Shown piece by piece: positions 54,915-64,000 of a stretch of DNA of 64,000 nucleotides. The stretch is from contig CATQJL010000001.1 of assembly GCA_958299035.1 (NCBI GenBank), forward strand, positions 34,324,780-34,388,779, in the 5' to 3' direction. Numbering within the stretch: position 1 is the first letter of the stretch; every line of letters begins with the position of its first letter. A model generated the notes under the pieces. The model saw only the letters and a program-made list of their open reading frames with translations. It did no database searches and had not been told where the DNA came from. The stretch comes from Cylicocyclus nassatus (taxonomy: Eukaryota > Nematoda > Chromadorea > Rhabditida > Strongylidae). The position numbers and the translations under genes are program-made.

Positions 54915-55585
54915 CTTCGAAAAAACGCTATAGAGCTGCGATAGAGTGCTATAGAGCTGAAAACCGTATGCAAACTTAAAACAGAAAAATTCTATGGATT
55001 ACTGTAAACTGGTTGCACTCTACCAATTTCTTTACCAAGAGTGAAATGACGATATCACTGATAAGAAGTGATAAAAATGGCTGAGATTCTCGTGACAGCT
55101 TTCTGCGACTATCCTTTGCATGCATACAAGATTTGAGAACTGAAATAGCTGTAGCAAGATATTAGCATAAACTTTGATTTTGCATACGAACAAACAAGCA
55201 ACAACGAGCCCCTAATTTGTGAAAAAGACGTCCTCCGACTTATTCATCTTGACGAAACCGTCGGAAATCCATAACTTTGTTCAAAAGACTTTCTCGTAAT
55301 CGGATTTTGATTTTGGAAAAGCAATCTCACAAAATTCGAAAAACCAACGAATGTTTAGAATTTACTTCCATTCAAAGGTTTTCTATTGAATCGCCGCGAC
55401 GGTCCGTCGGAATAATTCACTGAAAACCCTTCTTAAAAGTAGATTCCAAATTTTTGGTGGTTTTTCGAATCTTGTGAAGTCCTTTCTAAATATCAAAATC
55501 CGATAACGAGAAAACTTTTTTAACAAAGTTATGGATTGCCGACGGTTTCGTCAAGATTAATACATCGGAGGTCGTCTCTTCTACC
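54915..55585. repeat. diverged third copy of inverted-repeat arm sequence, itself folded back
   Basis: 54926-55330 follows the sequence of the left arm (about 49590-49970) in the same orientation with scattered changes (ATCCTATGGATT / TTCTATGGATTAC, AAATGACGATATCACTG). 55435-55580 is then the inverse of 55235-55380 (ACGAAACCGTCGG...CCGACGGTTTCGT). The copies in the large arms therefore belong to a repeat family that already had foldback structure. Confidence 0.7.
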
Positions 55586-56094
55586 CGAGTTAGGGATCAG
55601 TTGTATGACTAAAGCCTGAACGAAGAATTCAAAAGCCAGCCTCATTTCAAAAGTCTCATGGAACTCACGAAATCGTGGTTTCTGGGTAATGTGTAGACAG
55701 GTCAAAATCGCTAGTTTGAACTTTTAGATCATCGAATTTTCTAAGAGATTAAGATATTGGAAAATCTCAAATTTTTCAAAAGTTATTTTTCCCGTTCTGA
55801 AACCAGCGAAAACCTTCATGATTGCAGAGATTGCAATTGCAGAGAACCAAATTATCGGAATCATTGTTGAAGATGGAACATCTGAGATAAACAAATTTTT
55901 GGAGGATATTCATGCTATCACTTCATGTTGAATATATTATAATGAATATTCCTTCCACTTACTTCGAAAATGGTAAAAGTAAAATTTAATTAGAATCAAT
56001 CACTTCAACTACTCAATTTTGTAATTTGTCATTTTTGGTTCAAGTGTGCTATAATTTAGCAGATAGATTTTGTAAGGCATATATACTATAGTTA
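55586..56094. other. no recognisable feature
   Basis: No gene or repeat is supported. Confidence 0.35.
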
Positions 56095-57310
56095 GCACCG
56101 AATATTCGTGTTCGAATAATTTATTCGAAATATTCGACTATTCGAATATTCGAATAGTCGAATATTTGAGAAAGTCCATTTATTCGATTATTCGAGTAGT
56201 CGAATAAATGAAAAAGACCTATATTCGAATAATTCGATCATTCGACGATTTCGAAAAATGACTTATTCGAATATTCGTTCATTCGAGGAGTTTTGAAAAA
56301 AGGTTATTCGAATATTCGTTCATTCGAGTAGTTTTAAAAGATAGTTCTTCGAATATTCGAATATTCGAATATTGCATTCAAATATTCGAATAATATTCGA
56401 ACATTTATTTGAAATTAGTCGAATATTCGATCAAGTTCGGTTATTCAAGTATTCGTTCATTCGATTTTTGGAATGAGCCAATATTTGAATATTCAAATTC
56501 GAATAAAATGAAAGACGAAATTCGAATAATATTCGTTCATTCGAAGAATTTTCGAAAATCAAATATTCGATATTCATTCGTTCGAAAAATTTTCGAAAAT
56601 CAATTACTCAATATTCATTCATTCGAAAAAATTTTAAAAAATGATTATTCGATATTCGTTCATTCGGCGAAAATTTCTGTTCGTTACAACTATAATATAT
56701 ACTCTAATTTCGTAGCACTAAAAATTCAAGAATCGCTGAATTTCTTGCAAATGAGCATAACGAGCGTCCAGTATTCTGATTTACCAGAAATCGTGAAAAA
56801 GTACGTAGGTTGAACTTTCTTGAACTGCAAGTGAGCTGGACTTTCATGCCAAACAATTATAATTTAACGTTAGGTATAGCGCCAATAGTCTATGCAATAC
56901 TCCCGGAATTTTTCGGATCCTTGGTAAAAATGAAAACGATTTCGGAATCACCCATTGTCCGGATTCAATTCCTATTCGTCAATAAGTTTAGTCACGCAGG
57001 TTACAGTTGGAACAGAATATACGTATTCGATTTTATTCGAGATATTCTACTATTCGAATATTCGAATAATCGAATATTCAAAAATGTCCGATTACTCGAT
57101 TACTCGTTAGTCGAATAAATGAAAAAGGTCTTCATTCGAATAAATCGTTCAGACAATTCGAAAGAATAACTTATTTTTATATTCGAATATTCGAGGAGTC
57201 TTGAAGACAGTTATTCAAATATTCCATTATTCGAGAAGTTTTGAACCGTTGTTCGAATATTCGAACATTCAGCTTCAGCTATTGTGTCTGAATATTCGAA
57301 TATTGCATTC
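56095..57310. repeat. TTCGAATA palindromic octamer satellite
   Basis: Dense, degenerate iterations of the self-complementary unit ATTCGAAT at 56098-56670 and 57020-57310, separated by ~340 bp of ordinary sequence. The open frames here (56409-56813 and 56810-57118) are rich in I, F, S, Y and N because of the repeat and are not genes. Confidence 0.85.
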
Positions 57311-58748
57311 ATTCTGACAGAATGCTCAGAGCTGAACAATGGGCTAATCTCAATTACTGCTTGAATTCAGATTTGGGCAAGTCTTAAGTGGACTTCTTTT
57401 GATGCTAGCGGTGAAGTATAGCTGAAAACCATTGCCCATTAGGCACCACATATAATTCATTCCTGGCTGTGAAATTCAAGTCTTAACACTCAGTCTTCAA
57501 GCTCACCAATCAGCATGCTAATACGGTAGGATGTACCGTAGAAAGTGACCTTAGAGCCAATAATCTCACCAAAAAAATGAATCGTATGAGGTGCTGCTAA
57601 AATCATGGTTTTAGTCCTTCAAATAGGTTTTTAATCAAGAAGGCCGGGAGCTCTACTTGTCTAAATATTGCTCCCTGATTTACGCTTGAAATTTCCAAGC
57701 GTGCCAACTGACAATGCACATCAGTCTAAGTTACTTTCCAGTGACTCATGGGACCTGTAAGTGATAGATATGAACGAGGGTCATTTGTTAGCTGAAAAAG
57801 GAGAAAATGTCTCATAGAAGAATTTAGACAAAAATAGAGATGCGTTCTGAAATCAGAACCTATGACCTCTTACATAGCAAAGATTTGAGTCAGACTCAGG
57901 TCAGCTATTCTCGCAATTTCCTGAAAATGACAGGAATTTTTTGGATGGCGCGAACTAACTTTTCCGTTAGAGAAGTCGGTGACATTTTTGTAGAGGAGCT
58001 GAAAATGATCTCATAGTGTTGGTGGGCAGCTCAATTACAGTATACAGGACTGCTTATGAGTGGAATACAAAAGATTCACGTCATTTCTGTGAGGAACATT
58101 CTTGACGCATGAGGGTATAAATAGTTTGAGGCCACATTCAGACGCTTGATGAAGAGAAACTGGATCTCGGCATCTAGAACTGATAGGCAGAAGTGCTGCA
58201 CTACGTATTCCGCAATGTGCTTGAGGAAATTAGGATGCACAGGCAAACTCATTGCCTAAGTATCGAGGATCTTTTGGTGAATGGACTTGTCACATTCACT
58301 ATGTAGCAAGAGACTTGTTAAGGTCTTTTTTTGCAAAATTTATAATAACGTTTTCTGGAGTTCATTTCTTCTATCTAGCATCAGCACATCCACATCTTGC
58401 CTGATCTATCAGGTCGAGAGATGAGTCTTGCACCAATAAGAAAATTCGTGATTTTCTCCATCTTAAAAGTTTGCACTTCCCAGAGCAGTTGAAGCAAATC
58501 TTTTACTGCCATAATGCTACGATACAAGCTGATAAAAAAACACTCTTGAAGTATTATAAGTTTTGCAATTTCGCTTGGTAAATTAACCAAAAGCTCTACT
58601 ATATTCTTATAATTTTTAGTTTTGGTTTAGTTGCTTGACAAACCCTATCTATCTGAAAAGTCTGTTGATCGGATTTTTTGAACTTCTTTACTCAACTCCT
58701 TGCTCTCGACTCAAAAAAAATCTCTAGGATAAGATACAACGTTTATAC
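57311..58748. other. no recognisable gene
   Basis: No exon, hairpin or repeat is supported. The minus-strand frame at 58381-58590 has no motif. Confidence 0.35.
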
Positions 58749-59903
58749 ACAGTGACCGCCAAAAAGTTGCGGACAAACCCCTCTCCCCTCTTCATCGCTC
58801 TTTTTCAGAGGGAAAGCAAGTATGAAAAAATATAATAATTGCATGAGGCGATAGAGCTCTTCAAGATCTATTTACACTTTAAGCTTTTTAAGAATCCTTT
58901 TCTAAAAAAAGTCCGAAAATGGCCGCGTCACAATGTCGCGGACAATAATTCTTCGAACGCAAAAATTTTCCTTTGAGTCCTATCTTGAAGCGAGAACACA
59001 GGTTATCCGGACGGGTAAGCATACTATTGAACAGAGCTCGTCAAGAACTAAACATTGGTTATGGTTGCTTCCCCAAAAAACGCAAACTTGAGTTTTATTT
59101 TGCTTTTTCTCAAAAAATAACTCCTAATTTCCTTTATCAAACCAAATTTCTTAAGGCTGCGCTTTAGCTCCCTATCCGTCAAATCTTCGGAATTTTTCAG
59201 ACCCACCTCATTTGCATACCATTGTGTCGAGGAACTCACGCTCTTTCGAATGAGCCTACATGCAGGCTCGTGGAATGACTTTCGGCCGAGCTACTGGCCT
59301 GCAAACGGTGCAAGACAGTGGTGAGGTGCAGGTGGGGTCATGTGCACTCACTGTCAAGAGCCATTTTCAGCAAAGAAACTCATCAGCACATATCCGATGC
59401 ATAGAGGATGGCAAAGAGCATTTATTTTATCCAGACGGCTTTGTTGGGATGTCTTGAACAGGTTTCCGTGTGAAGAAATTTGGCTTGATAAAGGAAATTA
59501 GGAGTTATTTTTTGAGAAAAAGCAAAATAAAACTCAAATTTGCGTTTTTTGGGGAAGCAACCATATCCAATGTGTAGTTCTTGACGAGCTCTGTTTAATA
59601 GTATGCTCACCCGTCCGGATAACCTGTCTTTCGCTTCAAGATAGGACTCAAAGGAAAATGTTTGTGTTCGAAAAAATTATTGTCCGCGACATTGTGATGC
59701 GGCCATTTTCGGACTTTTCTTAGAAAAGGATTCTTAAAATTTTTAGAACACATGTTTCTAAAATAGCTCAAAGTATAGATTGTAGATCTTGAAGAGCTCT
59801 ATCACCTCACTCAATTATTACATTTTTTCATCCTTGTTTTCCCTCTGAAAAAGAGCGATGAAAAAGGGGAGGGGTTTGTCTGCAACTTTTTGGCGGTCAC
59901 TGT
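58749..59903. mobile_element. 1.15-kb element with ~400-bp inverted ends, Tc1/mariner-like
   Basis: The ends ACAGTGACCGCCAAAAAGTT and AACTTTTTGGCGGTCACTGT are exact inverted repeats. The inverted similarity extends to 58750-59152 against 59473-59902, including a shared frame (RVSILLNRARQEL) on opposite strands. The ~320-bp centre holds a short plus-strand frame (59260-59457) with no recognised transposase motif. The CAGTG ends and TA-rich flanks resemble Tc1-type elements; the exact target duplication is unclear. Confidence 0.75.
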
Positions 59904-61182
59904 ATGTTATGATGTATTTCAAAAATTGCTTTCAAAATTCTCATATAGACCTTTTCATGTTTTATGATGCAACGTAACGAGGTTTTATGCGAGAAAAATT
60001 TATATTTTTCTCATTTTTTTAAACTTTCAGACCTGGTCACTTTTGATTTGTGGTTTTCTTCTAGCTTTCAGAATCTGGATATGAAGTGATTTCAACATTA
60101 GAGCTCTTATGTGTAGCGTTTGTGTTGGGTGTTATGTTAGTGTTATGTCTTTGCCCATTACAAGTACTGAATGAGAAAAGGAAACCTATAAGAAAAGAAT
60201 ATGATGAAAGGCATGAATGGAGGAAAATATGAAGGGTAGATTTGTTCATTGAATTTACCATAGGTCGGATGCACATAGGTCAAGAGTCCACCTAATGATT
60301 GTCAGTTCGATTTTATTTATCCTTTTGGAAACCAAGCTAAGATTTCGCAGAATTTGCTAGATTTTTCGAACAAAACAGAGACATGCGCAAAAACTGTTTC
60401 GAGTAGAAATATGCAAAAATAAGCAACAAGCAAAACAGCAGTGATCAGCGTTAAATAGCTACGGTCGCAAGGCGAAGAATATTTGAGGAAGTACCGCTAA
60501 TCAAATAAATTTACATAAAAACGAGATTATATTATCTGGTTACATAGCTAGGCTAAGCATCAAATCAATTTGCTCCTCTACATTTTGGGAGAAAATGAGC
60601 ATGAGTAGTTTAGAAGCTAAGATGGGTTGAAAAGAAAGCAAAAGGGTTTCTGCTCTCTATCCTACCCTCCCCCTTTCTCCTTTCTCCTTGCCTTTGAAGT
60701 TCAAAGAATTTAAAAGACGCTTGATCAGGGCACCATAAGATTAATTCATAGACTCTATCCGCCCTACTTATGGTAGAATGTGAAATGATGATCAGTGCCT
60801 GAGACAGAGAAAATAATGCAATTTTTCAAAGTTTCACCCCAAGATCAACTAAAATATGAGGGAGGGTAGGGCTCCAAAACATGACGAGTACGAGGGTAGC
60901 ACTCGCTATAAAAAAAGTGTATGCGCTGCATAATTTGCGGCATCAATCTGAAGTGATAGCACGCTAAGCTCCTGGTACTAATTTGAAACAGGACCATTCA
61001 AAGATGGCGTAGTAAAGTATACCAAGTTTTCTGGGGTATTGTGGTCAATTGGGGCGCGCTTTAGTCCATGTGGTTTGCAAAAGTTATGCCCAAACTGCAA
61101 CAAAATCAGTCGTTTTTCAAATCCTCCTCAGTATGCAAATTATGCTAAAATTTGCCTATATTTGCGCAAGATTAAAATACTC
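59904..61182. other. no firmly recognisable gene
   Basis: A minus-strand stretch ending at 60064 (after a TTTTCTTATAG acceptor at about 60195) encodes an N/T-rich tail (RHNTNITPNTNATHKSS) with possible N-glycosylation sites. It could be a last exon, but no partner exon is found. Nothing else is supported. Confidence 0.3.
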
Positions 61183-61365
61183 TTATGCTGGAGACTGCAT
61201 TTGAAGCGGACTAAAAAAAGAAATGCTCGTCTTGTTGGTTGCATTAGCATGAAAGACTTGTCGATCTAATCGGATATGTTCCAAACCACCAATGCTATCA
61301 GTGTAGATGACGTGAACATCTGATTTGATTTTCGAAAAAAAGAAAAGTTCTTCTGAGCTGTAAAA
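61183..61365 (-). CDS. possible last exon, weak LDL-receptor YWTD resemblance (partial)
   Basis: After a TTTTACAG acceptor the minus strand is open for SEELFFFSKIKSDVH, VIYTDSIGGLEHIRLDRQ and a tail ending in a TAA at 61183. The segment VIYTDSIGGLEHIRLD resembles a YWTD (LDL-receptor class B) repeat (xxYWTDxxxxxIxxxxLDG), but one repeat is too short for a safe call, and a second frame over the same bases is also open. Upstream exons were not found. Confidence 0.25.
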   Translation of the reverse strand, partial: FYSSEELFFFSKIKSDVHVIYTDSIGGLEHIRLDRQVFHANATNKTSISFFSPLQMQSPA

Positions 61366-61657
61366 GCAAGTTTTTCATCTATCCATGTGGTGCCACATTG
61401 ACTGAAAATACAACAGTATAATTGAAAAAATAAAACAACTAATAAAGTGAATAAAAACTTTTCGCAAACTTCTTTTGTCAACTTTTCATAAACAGAGTGT
61501 GTGAAAATACACCCTAGTTATTTTCACAACAAGACGAATTCAACAATTCCGATTTCTACACATCGCTAGAAGGAACAAAAGCAAGGTCTTACAAATTGGG
61601 AAGAAAAAGGATGAGAGGTAGAGACTGCAAGTTATTTCTTCCTAACCTATTAACCAG

Positions 61658-61784
61658 AATTTCTCATTTTTGGGCTATCTGGTAATAACAGTCTGATTTG
61701 AGAGGAAGCTATCCGAGTTGAATTTCTCATTTTTGGGCTATCTGGTAATAAGAGTTTGATTTGAGAGGAAGCCAGTCGAGTTAA
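61658..61784. repeat. 63-bp tandem duplication
   Basis: AATTTCTCATTTTTGGGCTA begins at 61658 and again at 61721; the two copies differ at a few positions. Confidence 0.85.
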
Positions 61785-61954
61785 AATATCTAACTCAGAC
61801 AACTGACCGGAAATTACGCAGAACGTTTGGAAAAGTTCCGCCAGTCAATCGCGGAAGTTCCCGAACGAGGTGCTGCGGAAGTTCCAAAGAATGCGAACAA
61901 GAACAGCAAAGGAGAACACCTAAGAGTAATTCAAACCTTGCTTTATTGACTGCG

Positions 61955-62800
61955 AGACTGACTTTTGATGAATTGCTGAAATTTGCGCAGAAAAGGGTGA
62001 TGAGCATTCTATAATATGGCTTTACTTCAGAATCTCGAGAATTACCCTCTTCGAAACCAAAACTGATGGGATGCCTAGTTTTTAGCTGCAAAAAATCAAA
62101 ATTTTGAACATTTTACATTCAAAGCCAGATTTGTGATGAATTTTGTTGGGAATTGTGCGCAGGCTGGTTGTTCTTCTCAAATCTATCCCCTCTTCTTTCA
62201 AAATCAGAATTGCCGGAACGCTAGGAATTTTTCGCTGAAAAATCAGAAATCTCCGCAAACTTGCTCGAAAAATGAAATTTTCATGATTCGACACTTGCGC
62301 GTGAAAGAAATATGGACACTATGGTATGAAGCTCTGGTCGGCAGAACAAATTTTACCTGCCCTCGAAACCAAAACTGATGGAGCTCATCTTCATTGAAGA
62401 ATCAAGTTTTTAAGCAAGCTTCGTTAAAAAACGAGTTTTTGATGATTTCGTTAGAATTTGTGCAGAAAAGGGTAATCAGTCTTTCCAAATAAGGCTCTGC
62501 TTCGCGAACCTCGTTTTACCCCATTCTAGACCAAACTTGGTGAAATGCTAAGTTCCTTGCTGGAAACCAAGCGATTTTGAGTTTCCCCTTTAGGCACGTT
62601 TGTGATGCATTTTCTTGAGATGTGTGCGCAGGATGATTGTTCTTCCCAAATCTATCGCCTCCCCTTCCATGATTATAAGATCGTAATTCATGGAATGCTC
62701 AAAATCTCCCGCAAATTTGCTCGAAACGAGTTTTGTAAAGTTTTCTTAAAACTTATGCATGAAAGAGATGTGGATTTTCCAAGAGAAGGCTGAATAGGCT
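61955..62800. repeat. diverged ~470-bp tandem duplication
   Basis: Unit 1 (about 61963-62430) and unit 2 (about 62435-62800) share ordered blocks: TTGCGCAGAAAAGGGTGAT / TGTGCAGAAAAGGGTAAT, TTGTGATGAATTTTGTTGGG / TTGTGATGCATTTTCTTGAG, GGTTGTTCTTCTCAAATCTA / GATTGTTCTTCCCAAATCTA. No gene is supported. Confidence 0.65.
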
Positions 62801-64000
62801 ACATGTGTAGGTGAACGTAAAGCCATTAAGCAATGTACTGAAAATATAAGCTCGTCTTGCGAGTCGAATACAAGCCGAAAGAGAGGTCGATAGTGACTGT
62901 AAACAACCATTTCAGCTACCATGGCACGTTGCTATTTCAACACATAGCAAGTGCAGCAACAAAACCGATAAAGTTAGCCGATAGATCATCGATAATTCAA
63001 AAATTTAATGTTTTTGTGATCAGCGTGCACACATACACCCCAGTGCCAGTTTTTAGCCGCTTAGCTCAAAGTTGAAAAATATCCGCTCCGCGGCAGGACC
63101 CATATTGCAAGCGAAACTCTCGCTGCTATGATGGCTACTGGCCTCTCCTCTCGCCGTCACTGAGCGCCGTTATATTTTCGCATTCCTTTTTCTGGATTCC
63201 TTCAGCAACTGGACCCTCCGTCACGCTGGGGTTAAGGATAAAAGGGACGCAGAAAACTCTGCCGTCGCGCTTGGAAGGATCCGGTGTATATTATATAAGG
63301 AAATTCCCCTTTGTTTACCGATAAACAATGCACATATCATTCTTTATTCATCATTCCTTGTTGATGCTACTGTCCTATGAACTTAGATTCCAACAATCTG
63401 AAGATTCTGTGCTCCGATCGCAAGCCTGCCCGCAGGCGGGAATTCAAATCGCAATTCTTGTGAGAGAAAAGTAACAAAATAGGCTCGTTTTCAATGCACA
63501 AGTAACGATATGGCACCAAATTTGCTGTGTAATTGGAGGACCACGAGCACAAAAAAGTATGAAAAATTATGAGAAACTTATGCGAATTTAAAAAATGGTA
63601 AATGTTTCTCGAAATTACGTGGCTCCCGCGCCACCTGGGAGCCACCTGGGGTGGCTCCCTGCTTCCCTTCACATAATTTCCCGGATTTTTTTACATAAAT
63701 GTGGACTAGTTCGAGAGTATTACTATATGTTCAAATCCGCTTCCAAAACCACCAAGGCACCGCTTCGATACAGCCCCAAATAGGGTTCACAGCGTTATGA
63801 TCGGCTTCGGAAAGCGCGCTCCAATCGCAATCGGTTATTGTAAATTGTAAAGTTTCGCAGCTGACTAATAAATGAGTAGTATCTTAGATATATAAACGTC
63901 AAAGTTTGTGCAAATCTTGACCCTATGTAGGTTATACAATACCGATCATAATTCGTCAAAAAAGTCGCCGGAGTGTGGCGCACTCTGCCACACTCCGACG
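62801..64000. other. no recognisable gene; short hairpin at the window end
   Basis: 63025-63080 is a fragment of the Helitron-like family (CCAGTGCCAG, GCTTAGCTCAAAGTTG). 63965-63998 forms a tight inverted repeat (GTCGCCGGAGTGTGGC / GCCACACTCCGAC) that may be the edge of an element continuing past the window. Confidence 0.4.

Noticed and set aside
56409..57118. Two long open frames of 134 and 102 residues
   Set aside because: They are translations of the TTCGAATA satellite, with low-complexity I/F/S/Y/N composition.
1..64000. CRISPR array, prokaryotic operons, rRNA genes, spliced-leader genes
   Set aside because: No regularly spaced direct repeats with unique spacers, no ribosome-binding-site-led gene strings, and no recognisable rRNA or SL sequence were seen on either strand.

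Overview
The window looks like nuclear DNA of a nematode, most likely a rhabditid/strongylid (clade V) worm. The reasons are HSP-16-type small heat-shock genes with short introns of about 47-82 bp, a nematode-style astacin, a Bel/Pao retrotransposon whose primer site matches the 3' end of worm-type tRNA-Gly, a mariner derivative, a tRNA-derived SINE and a very high density of hairpin (foldback) elements. There are no bacterial operons, ribosome-binding-site-led genes or CRISPR arrays. The species cannot be told from the sequence alone.

Layout. 1-4 kb: no recognisable gene; a near-perfect 393-bp palindrome next to a TGTC microsatellite and two inverted-repeat elements. 4.0-8.75 kb (minus strand): exons of astacin-like genes, interrupted by a ~2.84-kb element with perfect 30-bp terminal inverted repeats and by a MITE. 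In the best-supported C-terminal part the zinc-binding histidines are missing. 8.75-17 kb: foldback elements, a last exon resembling the end of a kinesin motor, a mariner derivative 9 bp after its stop, a SINE with 13-bp target duplication, and a small-HSP pseudogene fragment with its promoter. 17.77-20.59 kb: an internally deleted Bel/Pao element with equal-length LTRs, itself hit by a 128-bp hairpin element. 20.6-30.3 kb: repeats and nested foldbacks with no supported gene.

30.3-48.2 kb is the gene-bearing core, a cluster of six HSP-16-type small heat-shock loci. They share one structure: three exons, a middle exon of exactly 143 bp, and conserved intron phases. Each has its own TATA box and GAA/TTC heat-shock elements, so they should respond together to HSF-1. 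Four of them form a mirror image (type B minus, type A plus, then A minus, B plus), an inverted duplication of one divergent pair. Both type-A genes are intact and both type-B genes are broken by different mutations. A fifth gene (44.4 kb) is intact; the sixth (47.5 kb) has a stop codon in exon 1.

48.2-54.4 kb is a large inverted repeat with two ~1.83-kb, almost identical arms around a 2.55-kb spacer, beginning 8 bp after the poly(A) signal of the last heat-shock gene. 54.9-64 kb holds a diverged extra copy of the arm sequence, a ~1.2-kb palindromic TTCGAATA satellite, a 1.15-kb element with ~400-bp inverted ends, and tandem duplications, with only weak hints of coding exons.

Exon joins were worked out by eye from splice sites and reading phase; no alignment or search was run. 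Statements about similarity between copies are visual comparisons.
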